In this document: positions 8,030 through 14,773 of the stretch, piece by piece | Layout of the letters: each line of letters starts with the position of its first letter | Numbering within the stretch: the stretch's first letter is position 1 | NCBI GenBank assembly: GCA_964370795.1 | Contig: CAYJME010000042.1 | Span: 1 to 19,514 of the forward strand | Source: JAHFOW01 sp964370795 | Lineage (GTDB): Bacteria; Planctomycetota; Brocadiia; Brocadiales; Brocadiaceae | Direction: 5' to 3' | DNA: 19,514 bases | Notes under the pieces: generated by a model | Told to the model about the DNA's origin: nothing | Seen by the model: only the letters and a program-made list of their open reading frames with translations | Databases searched by the model: none | Position numbers and translations under genes: made by a program

Positions 8030-8078
8030 ATTGCAAATCCTTTTTTCCTTGCGTAAATATAACAAAAGGATTTGTAAT
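8030..8078. repeat. 15 bp inverted repeat in divergent promoter region
   Basis: ATTGCAAATCCTTTT (8030-8044) and AAAAGGATTTGTAAT (8064-8078) are inverted copies with one mismatch (a G-T wobble in RNA), separated by 19 bp. It lies between the divergent amidase and Reeler-like genes. There is no T-tract after either arm, so a regulator-binding site or a leader hairpin is more likely than a terminator. It may act on either gene. Confidence 0.55.
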
Positions 8079-8290
8079 ATTTACATAATTTCCAAATCTG
8101 TCATATCTGCGAGCTTTTTCTTAAAAATATTTTTTTATTTCTAAGTCTTTTCAATATTATACATATGTTATAGTTACATAATCACCTGAACAAATTATCT
8201 GTAATCGGTATACATGTTGCTATCTATAGAGATTTACAAAATACACCAATTTGAGTCACTAAAATGGGAAAGGAGCAAAAACAAATAAAA

Positions 8291-8896
8291 ATGTTAAACA
8301 AAATCCAAGTTTTTTGTGTAGTAAGCGCATTAAGTCTTGTGATCACAACGAGTTTATTCACCAATAATCTCTACGCATGGTCCTTTGGACCACCGGCTTA
8401 CAGAACGGGCGCGCCGGTTGACGGCGGTACGTGCAATGCAAAGGGCTGCCATAAATCATTTGCTACCAATTCGGGAACCGCACAATTTTTAATTGATGGG
8501 CCGACAGTTTACACGCCGGGTAAATCCGTTAGCTTAACGGTTTCCTTTATCAACTTTACTGAGAAAGTTCACGGGTTTGAAATGACGGCAGTTGACGCCA
8601 GCGGTAAAAGGGTCGGAACGTTTAAAAAATTCATAAAAACAGATAAGACCACGCAGGTTATCCCCCCAAACTCAAAAGATGGTCTCAAGCGGGGATTGAA
8701 AACAGTTGATAAGGATAAATACATAGAACAAACATTTAAGGGCATTAAAAACACCAGTTGGAAAGTCAAATGGATAGCGCCCGCAAGTGCAACGAACCCT
8801 ATTACATTCTACGCCGCCGGAGTAGACGGCAATGATAATGGGGGTGCTAAAGGTGATTACGTTTATACTGCTACGAAGGAAATAACCACTAAGTAA
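8291..8896 (+). CDS. Exported Reeler-like (choice-of-anchor V-like) protein with CX4CH motif, copy 1
   Basis: The protein has 201 residues from the ATG at 8291, with a signal peptide (about 1-29, cut at NLYA/WS). The mature start, GPPAYRTGAP, is followed by C48-NAKG-C53-H54, a CX4CH spacing that can carry covalent heme. A beta-sandwich domain follows (YTPGKSVSLTVSF, HGFEMTAVDASGKRVGTF, SWKVKWIAPAS, ITFYAAGVDGNDNG, GDYVYTA), matching the layout of Reeler/choice-of-anchor V domains. It is an obvious paralog of the gene at 9076, with more than half the residues shared. An upstream in-frame ATG at 8264 would give 210 residues. I prefer 8291 because the paralog starts at the equivalent place and AAAGGAG lies at 8269-8275, although its 15 nt spacing is long. 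A strong terminator follows. Function unknown; possibly a monoheme periplasmic or surface protein. Confidence 0.85.
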   Translation: MLNKIQVFCVVSALSLVITTSLFTNNLYAWSFGPPAYRTGAPVDGGTCNAKGCHKSFATNSGTAQFLIDGPTVYTPGKSVSLTVSFINFTEKVHGFEMTAVDASGKRVGTFKKFIKTDKTTQVIPPNSKDGLKRGLKTVDKDKYIEQTFKGIKNTSWKVKWIAPASATNPITFYAAGVDGNDNGGAKGDYVYTATKEITTK

Positions 8897-8921
8897 CGGT
8901 TTTTGTATAATAAACTTTCAT

Positions 8922-8969
8922 AAAAATCCCTTTGTTCCTTATGTCAAAATAGGGGCAAAGGGATTTTTT
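8922..8969 (+). terminator. Intrinsic terminator after Reeler-like copy 1
   Basis: AAAAATCCCTTTG (8922-8934) pairs perfectly with CAAAGGGATTTTT (8956-8968), a 13 bp stem with T-run included and a 21 nt loop. It begins 25 bp after the stop codon at 8896. It separates the first Reeler-like gene from the second copy and its operon. The A-rich 5' arm means it may also work in the opposite direction. Confidence 0.88.
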
Positions 8970-8994
8970 ATAACCATGTAAGAAGTAAATTCTA

Positions 8995-9023
8995 TTGAAA
9001 AGTACCCTTATATTATGTAGATT
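8995..9023 (+). promoter_or_regulatory. Candidate promoter for Reeler copy 2, porin and cytochrome operon
   Basis: TTGAAA (8995-9000), a 17 bp spacer and TAGATT (9018-9023, 4 of 6 to consensus) lie downstream of the strong terminator and about 50 bp before the next start codon. Because the terminator would block read-through, a promoter is expected in this gap. Pattern-based only. Confidence 0.45.
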
Positions 9024-9075
9024 GAAGGGGCAATGTTCGGCAAAATGGCCTTTTTCAAACGAAAGGAACAGTACT

Positions 9076-9699
9076 ATGCGCATTATCAACAAATCTACAC
9101 TCTGTTTTGTGTTGAGCGTCTTTTTTTATATCTCATGCACAACTATTGCACATGCCTGGTCCTCAGGCCCTAAAGCCTATCGAACGGGTGCGCCGGTTGA
9201 CAACAAAAAAACCTGCAGGGCTAGTAGTTGTCACAATTCGTTCCCTCTTAATTCAGGAAACGCACAATTTTCAATTACTACAAATCCCACTGTTTATACT
9301 CCTGGTAAAACAATCAAGGTACGAGTTTCATTTCAAGAATGGACTGGAAACCTACATGGATTTGAAATGACAGCAGTCGACGCCAAGGGTAATAGGGTGG
9401 GAACATTCAGGAAGGTCTCAAAAAAAGATAAAACAACCCAGGTAATTCCTCCAAATGCAGTAGACCCCTTTAAAAGAGGACTAAAGACTGAAGATAAGGG
9501 AAAATACATAGAACATACCCTTGCCGGAAATAAAAAAACCTCATGGACCGTTAAATGGCAGGCGCCTTCCGCCGCTACGGGTCGTATAACATTTTATGCT
9601 GCAGGAAACGATGCAAATGGCAATGGTGAATCTTCCGGCGACCACATTTATACAACACAATTACAAATAAATGCAACATCAACTGCAACAATACAATAA
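9076..9699 (+). CDS. Exported Reeler-like (choice-of-anchor V-like) protein with CX4CH motif, copy 2
   Basis: The protein has 207 residues with a signal peptide (cut near AHA/WS at residue 27). The mature start SGPKAYRTGAP is followed by C47-RASS-C52-H53 (CX4CH), then the same beta-sandwich as copy 1: YTPGKTIKVRVSF, HGFEMTAVDAKGNRVGTF, KTTQVIPPN, SWTVKWQAPSA, ITFYAAGNDANGNG, GDHIYTT. AAAGGA 8 nt before the ATG fixes the start; the frame is open further upstream to 8995 but lacks an SD there. The heme motif and domain core are conserved while the linker and C-terminal tail differ, pointing to a tandem duplication. It lies 34 bp upstream of the outer-membrane beta-barrel gene, so it probably shares an mRNA with it and the 14-heme cytochrome. 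A role as a periplasmic or surface electron carrier is inference. Confidence 0.88.
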   Translation: MRIINKSTLCFVLSVFFYISCTTIAHAWSSGPKAYRTGAPVDNKKTCRASSCHNSFPLNSGNAQFSITTNPTVYTPGKTIKVRVSFQEWTGNLHGFEMTAVDAKGNRVGTFRKVSKKDKTTQVIPPNAVDPFKRGLKTEDKGKYIEHTLAGNKKTSWTVKWQAPSAATGRITFYAAGNDANGNGESSGDHIYTTQLQINATSTATIQ

Positions 9700-9733
9700 T
9701 TTGAACGACCTTTTCAAAAGACTTTATTGCAAG

Positions 9734-11134
9734 ATGCGGGAAAAGAGGAGCACGATAAAAATATTAGTGATTCCCTTCCTGCTTTCTTTGTTATTTCCAT
9801 CTGTTCTCCTTGCTCAAACAGATACGAACAAAGATACGATAACAGGCGTAACGGAATCGGGCGGGTTTACCTATAACAATTTTATTTCCGGTAATTTTAG
9901 GACACAATATGAAGGCAGATGGGCTGGCAGCCAGGATGATCATGATATGTATCAATACCTGCGTTTTCAGACAAAGGATTTCTATGACAATAAGCTAAGT
10001 ATCGCCGGTTCTGGAAGGTTATCAGAAGACCTTGATGGCCATGAACCGAAGTCCGGGGCATTTCGGGATATTCTCGACACATACGATTCAAGTGTCAACG
10101 GTCGCCTTTATTATCTGTACGGAGACATTAAAAACCCTCTCATAGACAATTCAACCCTTCGTGTAGGACGACAATATATATATTCTGTCGACACCATTCT
10201 CTTTGATGGTGTAAAATATGATCAGCAAATTGGTCCCATTGAGACCTATGCTTTTGGCGGTCTAAGGGCTTCTCAATATAGCAGTACTTACTTTGATACG
10301 GTCACAGGAGCTGGTGTTGCCGCCCGGCCCTTTATAGACACCCGGACAAATGTAGATTATATGCGTATTATAGATGATAGTTTTATTGATGATGAAATAG
10401 GCCTCAATGTATGGCAAAAGATACATGAGGATTTTAATTTTTACGGAAGATTTGATCTCCTAAACTCATCACCAAAAGACCTGATGGTCAAGTTTTCGTG
10501 GGACAAGATTGACTGGGATGCAAATGTAGATTTATCATATTTTCAATTCCTTCATTCAATCGCCGAACAAAGCAATAATATTTCTCCTTATTATCAGGTA
10601 CTTGGAACATTCAGGCCATTTTACCTCATTAGCCTGACAGGTTATAAAGGGTTGGGAGAACATTATGGAATTTCCAGCGGTGTTGACTATAGAAGATTGA
10701 TTAACGAAGACCAGGAAAATACTTTTAACCGTGATTATAGCAGGGAATTCTTCTCATTTATGGTCAATAACGTTCTTCTGCATGAATCCCAGGCAACCTT
10801 TACCGTGGAACATTGGGATGTAGCCGGGTATGATAATAGCCTGGACCTCGGCGTTGACCTTGGAAAAAAAATTGACAAATTTGATGTTGGCATCGGAACG
10901 AGCTACTCATTTTATAAATATAATTTTACGGGAAGCAATGATCTGGAAGCCATTCTCGATGACCCCGCTGCAAGTAATGTTGAACAAAGAGTCGATGTCC
11001 GTACTTATTATATGAGAATTAAATATTTATTAACAAAGAAATCTGATATTACCTTTCGTTGGACAACCGAGATAAGCGACCCAGACCCGGGAATCTTTCA
11101 TCAACTCTTGCTTTCGTATAGCACAAATTTTTAA
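9734..11134 (+). CDS. Outer-membrane beta-barrel protein (porin-like) paired with multiheme cytochrome
   Basis: This 466-residue protein has a signal peptide (KILVIPFLLSLLFPSVLLA/QT, cut near residue 27). The mature part is acidic and aromatic-rich, with many short alternating hydrophobic strands (for example YLRFQTKDFYD, GRLYYLYGDI, ETYAFGGLRASQYSS, FYGRFDLL, ITFRWTTEI). It ends in a C-terminal Phe (LLLSYSTNF), the usual beta-barrel assembly signal. I do not see a known porin family motif. The stop overlaps the start of a 14-heme lipoprotein cytochrome by one base (TAATG), which suggests translational coupling and a porin-cytochrome conduit. I chose the ATG at 9734 because it puts the signal peptide at the N-terminus; an ATG at 9671 would overlap the previous gene and bury it. 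No clear SD is visible for either. Confidence 0.82.
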   Translation: MREKRSTIKILVIPFLLSLLFPSVLLAQTDTNKDTITGVTESGGFTYNNFISGNFRTQYEGRWAGSQDDHDMYQYLRFQTKDFYDNKLSIAGSGRLSEDLDGHEPKSGAFRDILDTYDSSVNGRLYYLYGDIKNPLIDNSTLRVGRQYIYSVDTILFDGVKYDQQIGPIETYAFGGLRASQYSSTYFDTVTGAGVAARPFIDTRTNVDYMRIIDDSFIDDEIGLNVWQKIHEDFNFYGRFDLLNSSPKDLMVKFSWDKIDWDANVDLSYFQFLHSIAEQSNNISPYYQVLGTFRPFYLISLTGYKGLGEHYGISSGVDYRRLINEDQENTFNRDYSREFFSFMVNNVLLHESQATFTVEHWDVAGYDNSLDLGVDLGKKIDKFDVGIGTSYSFYKYNFTGSNDLEAILDDPAASNVEQRVDVRTYYMRIKYLLTKKSDITFRWTTEISDPDPGIFHQLLLSYSTNF

Positions 11135-12165
11135 TGAACACGTTTAAATATATCATTTTCTTCATAAGTATTGCTTTTCTTAGTGCTCTTGGCGGTTGCA
11201 AAGAGTCTGAGATACACTTTAGCCATGCCAGGCACATGGAAAGAGGCTTAAAAGACTGTGATACCTGCCACGCTTACAAAGAAGACCTTACGCCAAAATG
11301 GCCCAAGATGCCAAAATGCCTGACATGTCACATGAAGAATTTTGACACAAGTAACCCCGGGTCGTGTTTACTATGTCACACAAAACCAGGGATGCAAATA
11401 AAGGTAAAACACAACATTCCTAAAAAATATCGGGATTTAAAATTCAGCCATAAGGTACATCTCGAAAATAAGGTTGAATGTAATAAGTGCCACAGCGGTA
11501 TCGAAAAAAGTGATGCGATTACCACAGACCTTTTACCCGATATGTATCGCAATTGTGTGCCATGTCACAAAGAAAGGGGTGAAGATAAAATCGCCTGTGA
11601 TATTTGCCATAAACACATTAAAAAAAATCGCATGCCCCTCTACCATGAGGAACGGTGGGTAAACCACGAAGACCCACGCTGGATGCTCAAACACGGCAGC
11701 GAGTCCTATTACAATAAAGATTACTGCAAACGATGCCATCCCGACCAGAACTGGTGCGTCAATTGTCATCAAATCCAGAAACCAAAGAGTCATAATAACG
11801 CATGGAGAAGAAGGACACATGGGTTCGCCGCATCATGGGAGCGGAAAAAATGCATGGCATGTCATCAGGAGGACTTTTGTGTAAGGTGCCATACCAACAC
11901 AACACCTTTAAGCCACACGGCCTCGTGGGGTGGTACAGGAACAAGAAATCGTCATTGTCTCAATTGCCATTACTCCATATCAAAGGTAGAGTGTACGGTC
12001 TGTCACTTACGTCCCGACCATCCTTCAGCTCCTGGTATACCACACGATACCAAAGGTTATCCTCCTTGTGAAGTATGTCATAAGAGAGGTATTGGTGGCG
12101 CCCCAAGAAGAACACACCCCATACCGCCAGATATGACAAACAAATGTAAAGTTTGTCATAGGTAA
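11134..12165 (+). CDS. Lipoprotein c-type cytochrome with 14 CXXCH heme motifs
   Basis: The 343-residue protein starts with a lipoprotein signal peptide and lipobox LGGC (Cys22). I count 14 CXXCH motifs: CDTCH, CLTCH, CLLCH, CNKCH, CVPCH, CDICH, CKRCH, CVNCH, CMACH, CVRCH, CLNCH, CTVCH, CEVCH and a final CKVCH one residue before the stop. Extra histidines (for example FSHARHM, FSHKVHLE) are likely distal ligands, so most hemes are probably bis-His. The hemes span nearly the whole mature chain (about one per 23 residues), which fits an electron-wire function. It begins on the last base of the beta-barrel gene's stop. Together they resemble porin-cytochrome conduits used for extracellular electron transfer. 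Whether the lipid anchor faces the periplasm or the outside is not visible. No Met-rich substrate-site motif was seen. Confidence 0.93.
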   Translation: MNTFKYIIFFISIAFLSALGGCKESEIHFSHARHMERGLKDCDTCHAYKEDLTPKWPKMPKCLTCHMKNFDTSNPGSCLLCHTKPGMQIKVKHNIPKKYRDLKFSHKVHLENKVECNKCHSGIEKSDAITTDLLPDMYRNCVPCHKERGEDKIACDICHKHIKKNRMPLYHEERWVNHEDPRWMLKHGSESYYNKDYCKRCHPDQNWCVNCHQIQKPKSHNNAWRRRTHGFAASWERKKCMACHQEDFCVRCHTNTTPLSHTASWGGTGTRNRHCLNCHYSISKVECTVCHLRPDHPSAPGIPHDTKGYPPCEVCHKRGIGGAPRRTHPIPPDMTNKCKVCHR

Positions 12166-12397
12166 AAATCGACTATCGTTGTAAGGTTACGGTAACCGTT
12201 TTGTTTGATGGTAAAACCACGCGTCCGATACTGCATTACGTATGGATTTCATTCACGATTAATGTTTACCGCAGAACATAGCGCCTTTATATAAATTTTT
12301 TACCGGGAACATAATATACATAATAAATGTTTATAAGAACATATATTTACCCAATCCGTGCAAAAGCACAGATGAAAAAATAAATTTAAATTTCCTC
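12166..12397. other. Non-coding gap after the cytochrome operon
   Basis: No ORF with an SD is visible. Near the start is the palindrome GGTTAC-G-GTAACC (12185-12197) followed by GTTTTGTTT. It could be a weak terminator of the cytochrome operon or an operator. A small hairpin GTGC-AAAA-GCAC lies at 12358-12369. The rest is AT-rich sequence with nothing I can assign. Confidence 0.4.
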
Positions 12398-12426
12398 TTG
12401 CTTTATCACATTACGGTTGGTAATAT
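12398..12426 (+). promoter_or_regulatory. Candidate promoter of the cold-shock leader
   Basis: TTGCTT (12398-12403), a 17 bp spacer and TAATAT (12421-12426) preceded by TGG (extended -10) would start a transcript near 12433. A second option is TTGGTT (12439-12444), 17 bp, TATAGA (12462-12467). The region must contain a promoter because the cold-shock gene is isolated, but the choice is uncertain. Confidence 0.35.
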
Positions 12427-12480
12427 ATGACAAGTAGTTTGGTTGTATTGTAGAGTCGTATTATAGATGAGTGTTATAGT

Positions 12481-12517
12481 AAGGCTATAAGGGTTACAAC
12501 CTTTATGGCCTTTTTTT
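12481..12517 (+). terminator. Terminator-like hairpin inside the cold-shock gene leader
   Basis: AAGGCTATAAGGGTT (12481-12495) pairs with AACCTTTATGGCCTT (12498-12512) along 15 positions with two G-T wobbles, followed by seven T (12511-12517). It stands 44 bp before the csp start codon. An alternative hairpin TTATAG (12474-12479)/CTATAA (12485-12490) uses the same 5' arm and is mutually exclusive with it, an attenuator-like arrangement. It could instead simply end transcription from upstream. Confidence 0.75.
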
Positions 12518-12560
12518 GTTTCTGCATATTTTTTTTAATGTGAGAGGGGGTGATTGAGGA

Positions 12561-12761
12561 ATGGCAAATGGAACAGTGAAATGGTTCAATGACAAAAAAG
12601 GATTTGGTTTTATCTCCCAGGATAATGGGGATGATGTTTTTGTACATCAAACTTCTATCCAGGGTCAGGGGTTTAGAACCCTTGCAGAAGGAGATAAGGT
12701 TGAGTTCGAGGTCATTAAGGACCAGAAGGGCTATAAGGCCACAAACGTCGTCAAATTATAA
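12561..12761 (+). CDS. Cold-shock domain protein (CspA family)
   Basis: This 66-residue single-domain OB-fold protein binds single-stranded RNA and DNA and acts as an RNA chaperone in the cytoplasm. The start MANGTVKWFNDKKGFGFI contains the RNP-1 motif (KGFGFI), and VFVHQTSI is RNP-2. The ending KVEFEVIKDQKGYKATNVVKL is typical of the family, and the length is normal. A strong SD (AGAGGGGGTGA, 12543-12553) supports the ATG. The leader carries a terminator/antiterminator-like pair of hairpins, which fits the RNA-structure control common for cold-shock genes. A perfect terminator lies 110 bp after the stop. It appears monocistronic. Confidence 0.96.
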   Translation: MANGTVKWFNDKKGFGFISQDNGDDVFVHQTSIQGQGFRTLAEGDKVEFEVIKDQKGYKATNVVKL

Positions 12762-12871
12762 ATTTATTAAAAAGCGCACTCTTTCATTTTAAAGTATATT
12801 CAACAGCAATAGACGTGATAAAAAAAATATAGAGTAGTCACTTAAGTTATAACAGTTATAATTACGACAAT

Positions 12872-12907
12872 AAAACCCCAATATCCGTAAGGATATTGGG
12901 GTTTTTT
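12872..12907 (+). terminator. Perfect intrinsic terminator of the cold-shock gene
   Basis: AAAACCCCAATATCC (12872-12886), a GTAA loop and GGATATTGGGGTTTT (12891-12905) form a perfect 15 bp stem ending in a six-T run (12902-12907). The A-run on the 5' side makes it symmetrical, so it may work in both directions, but no minus-strand gene ends here. Confidence 0.92.
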
Positions 12908-13140
12908 GTTTAATGGAAAAAATTCTCAAAACACTGACAATTGTATACTCTCTACGTTGAATGCAAGACAAACCCTCATGTCCCGGTGACCTTGGAGCTA
13001 TTTATATTTGCCTTATTAAAACATGCTCCTTGCGCTCATTTATATGATGTGATAAACTTTTTTCATTGTATATCTCCCTCTGTATAGCATTCGAATTTTA
13101 ATGTAGATTTATTGTCACCTATTTATCGAGGAGAACAAAG

Positions 13141-13713
13141 TTGAAAAAACTACTTATTTCAAACCTCATCGCACTCGGCATTACCGCTGTATCTCTCATG
13201 CCTGCTTACGCGGGATGGAAACCCTCCGATACGGAAATTGCAAAAAAACAGGATATCACAAATTCAGAAGTTGCCGAAGCTATCGCAAATTTGAAAAATA
13301 ACTATCCACACTTGAACTCCTATTTTGAAAAGGCTTATGGTTACGCCGTGTTTCCAACAGTAACAAAAGGCGCTATAGGCATTGGGGCGGCTCATGGTAA
13401 TGGTGAGGTTTACGAAAAGGGAAAACTGATTGGCACCACAACCCTTACACAGGTGACGATTGGCGCCCAACTCGGCGGTCAGGCGTACACTGAGGTAATC
13501 TTCTTTAAGGACAAGGAAACACTCAACGACTTCATGTTTAATAACGTTAAATTGGGGGCACAGGCATCTGCAGTAGCTGCAAATTCCGGAGTTTCCTCAG
13601 ATGCTGATTATAATAATGGCGTTGCGGTTTTTACCCTGGCGAAAAATGGCTTAATGTACGAAGCTTCGGTAGGCGGACAGAAATTCCGTTTCAAACCAAT
13701 CGAATCAAAGTGA
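13141..13713 (+). CDS. Secreted SYLF/Ysc84-like lipid-binding domain protein
   Basis: The 190-residue protein has a signal peptide (cut at AYA/GW, residue 24). It has SYLF-type features: a helical start (EVAEAIANLKNNYPHLNSYFEKAYGYAVFP is the region around residues 43-72), then VTKGAIGIGAAHGNGEVYEKGKLIG, VTIGAQLGGQAYTEVIFFKD and a glycine-rich C-terminus GLMYEASVGGQKFRF. The SYLF domain binds phosphoinositides in eukaryotic Ysc84/SH3YL1; its bacterial role is poorly defined, probably at the envelope. The start codon is TTG, supported by GAGGAG with 7 nt spacing at 13128-13133, so expression may be limited at initiation. The preceding 230 bp gap after the csp terminator holds its promoter, which I cannot place. 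Confidence 0.88.
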   Translation: MKKLLISNLIALGITAVSLMPAYAGWKPSDTEIAKKQDITNSEVAEAIANLKNNYPHLNSYFEKAYGYAVFPTVTKGAIGIGAAHGNGEVYEKGKLIGTTTLTQVTIGAQLGGQAYTEVIFFKDKETLNDFMFNNVKLGAQASAVAANSGVSSDADYNNGVAVFTLAKNGLMYEASVGGQKFRFKPIESK

Positions 13714-13729
13714 ACTCTCCATCATAAAT

Positions 13730-13984
13730 CTATGGTGCAGTGCACCGTTCGAGGAATTCGAGATATGCTAATGCTTCATCAAATGTTTGCCCACACATCT
13801 CTTTCGATGGCCGAAGGTTCGAGCAAACCACAGGCTTTACTGGCTTGCCATGAAGGAGACAACGATTAGCCGGGCTGAGTTGTATGCACCGGACACCGGC
13901 AGGTTTACCATTCGGCATACCAGGAATTGGCGATGAAATCGACAGCGCGATACAACAAGCCCCACAACCTGCTTTACAATCCAA
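13730..13984 (-). CDS. YkgJ-like cysteine-cluster protein
   Basis: This 84-residue protein has the YkgJ-family cysteine pattern: CKAGCGACC (C3, C7, C10, C11), then GMPNGKPAGVRC, CLLHGKPVKPVVC and MCGQTF, with a final Cys near the C-terminus. The family is thought to bind zinc or an iron-sulfur cluster, and its function is not established. The conserved GMPxGKPAGxxC segment and CxxxxxxPxxC pattern make the family call solid. The start codon is TTG, with AGGAG 8 nt upstream. It converges with the SYLF gene, 16 bp apart, and lies 45 bp downstream of the flavin-binding gene at 14030-14515, with which it may be co-transcribed. Confidence 0.85.
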   Translation of the reverse strand: MDCKAGCGACCIALSISSPIPGMPNGKPAGVRCIQLSPANRCLLHGKPVKPVVCSNLRPSKEMCGQTFDEALAYLEFLERCTAP

Positions 13985-14029
13985 AATACTTTCTCCTGCT
14001 ATTTCACAAGAATGACCCTCAAAATTTAT

Positions 14030-14515
14030 CTATCTTCCCCACTTCCCATTTATTTCCATAATATCCAATCTGAATATACCCAAATTTCTGTATAACTTTT
14101 CATTTGAAAGAGATTCTTGTTTTATTTTGTCGGGATTTTCCTCCAGATGTTTTAAGAGGATGTCCATACCATGCTTCTTTTCCCCTAACGTTTCCACGAA
14201 ATACATCTTTCCCCACAGAATAACAGAACAAAATGCGTGGGCGCATTCGTTCATGATGTATCCTTTGTCCTCAATAATCGTGGCACATACCTGGGGGTTT
14301 TCTTTAATAATTTCGTATTTCAGACCTTTTAGTCTGCTATGAAAGTAGAGGGCATTTTTCACTTCATCATAACCATAGCTGAGTGTAACAATGTAGGGTT
14401 CATTATTTCTGCACATGGCAATGGATGTGTATTTTCCCTTTTTTATAAGGGATAGTATTCCTTGTATATCTTTTATTTCCCGTTCTTTTTTCTGCAAATG
14501 AAATCGCGGCATCAT
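14030..14515 (-). CDS. Pyridoxamine 5'-phosphate oxidase-like flavin-binding protein (NimA-like)
   Basis: The 161-residue protein starts MMPRFHLQKKEREI. It has the split-barrel pattern of FMN-binding PNPOx-like proteins: ILSLIKKGKYTSIAMCRNNEPYIVTLSYGYD at about residues 21-51, ALYFHSRLKGLKYEIIKENPQVCATI, then SVILWGKMYFVETLGEK. The layout (short N-terminal helix, GxxxxIAxxxxxxPYxVxLxY, FHxxxxGxK) matches the group that includes nitroimidazole-resistance NimA proteins. The substrate is unknown. The frame is open upstream to 14641, but that extension has a Cys/His-rich, non-family sequence. AAAAAGG with 9 nt spacing lies before the ATG at 14515. A cluster of Cys residues fits an anaerobic organism. 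Confidence 0.82.
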   Translation of the reverse strand: MMPRFHLQKKEREIKDIQGILSLIKKGKYTSIAMCRNNEPYIVTLSYGYDEVKNALYFHSRLKGLKYEIIKENPQVCATIIEDKGYIMNECAHAFCSVILWGKMYFVETLGEKKHGMDILLKHLEENPDKIKQESLSNEKLYRNLGIFRLDIMEINGKWGR

Positions 14516-14728
14516 ATTGACAAACCTTTTTGATCTTTGTAAATATTGTTCTTGTGGATGGTGATCAAAGCTGCATCGATACGAATCAGAAAAAAGTATA
14601 CCCTGCAAACAACAATGCAAGGGTGTGGAGTGACGAAGCAATCTTTCGTATTGAAGGGACTTGATATTGCTTAGCTATCACTTGCAACGACAATAAAGCT
14701 ATAGTGTTTTTAACGAAGCGTTATTTTA

Positions 14729-14762
14729 AACGTAGAAACGCAAAATCTTGCGTCTCTACGTT
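14729..14762. repeat. Palindromic dispersed-type repeat (GTAGAGACGC family)
   Basis: AACGTAGAAACGCAA (14729-14743), an AATC loop and TTGCGTCTCTACGTT (14748-14762) form a 15-position hairpin with one mismatch. It resembles the widespread bacterial repeat with arms like GTAGAGACGC/GCGTCTCTAC. It sits 12 bp past the end of the YdcH-like gene on the minus strand and may serve as its terminator, although there is no long T-run. Confidence 0.65.
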
Positions 14763-14773
14763 CATTTTGTCTA

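Noticed and set aside
9671..9733. Upstream ATG for the beta-barrel gene
   Set aside because: It overlaps the end of the Reeler-like gene and would place 21 polar residues before a clear signal peptide.
11533..11820. 95-codon minus-strand ORF with hydrophobic content opposite the cytochrome
   Set aside because: It is antisense to the 14-heme coding sequence; reverse complements of His/Cys codons give Met/Val/Ala-rich shadows.
14516..14641. 42-residue N-terminal extension of the PNPOx-like protein
   Set aside because: The extension has no family likeness, and a good SD precedes the ATG at 14515.
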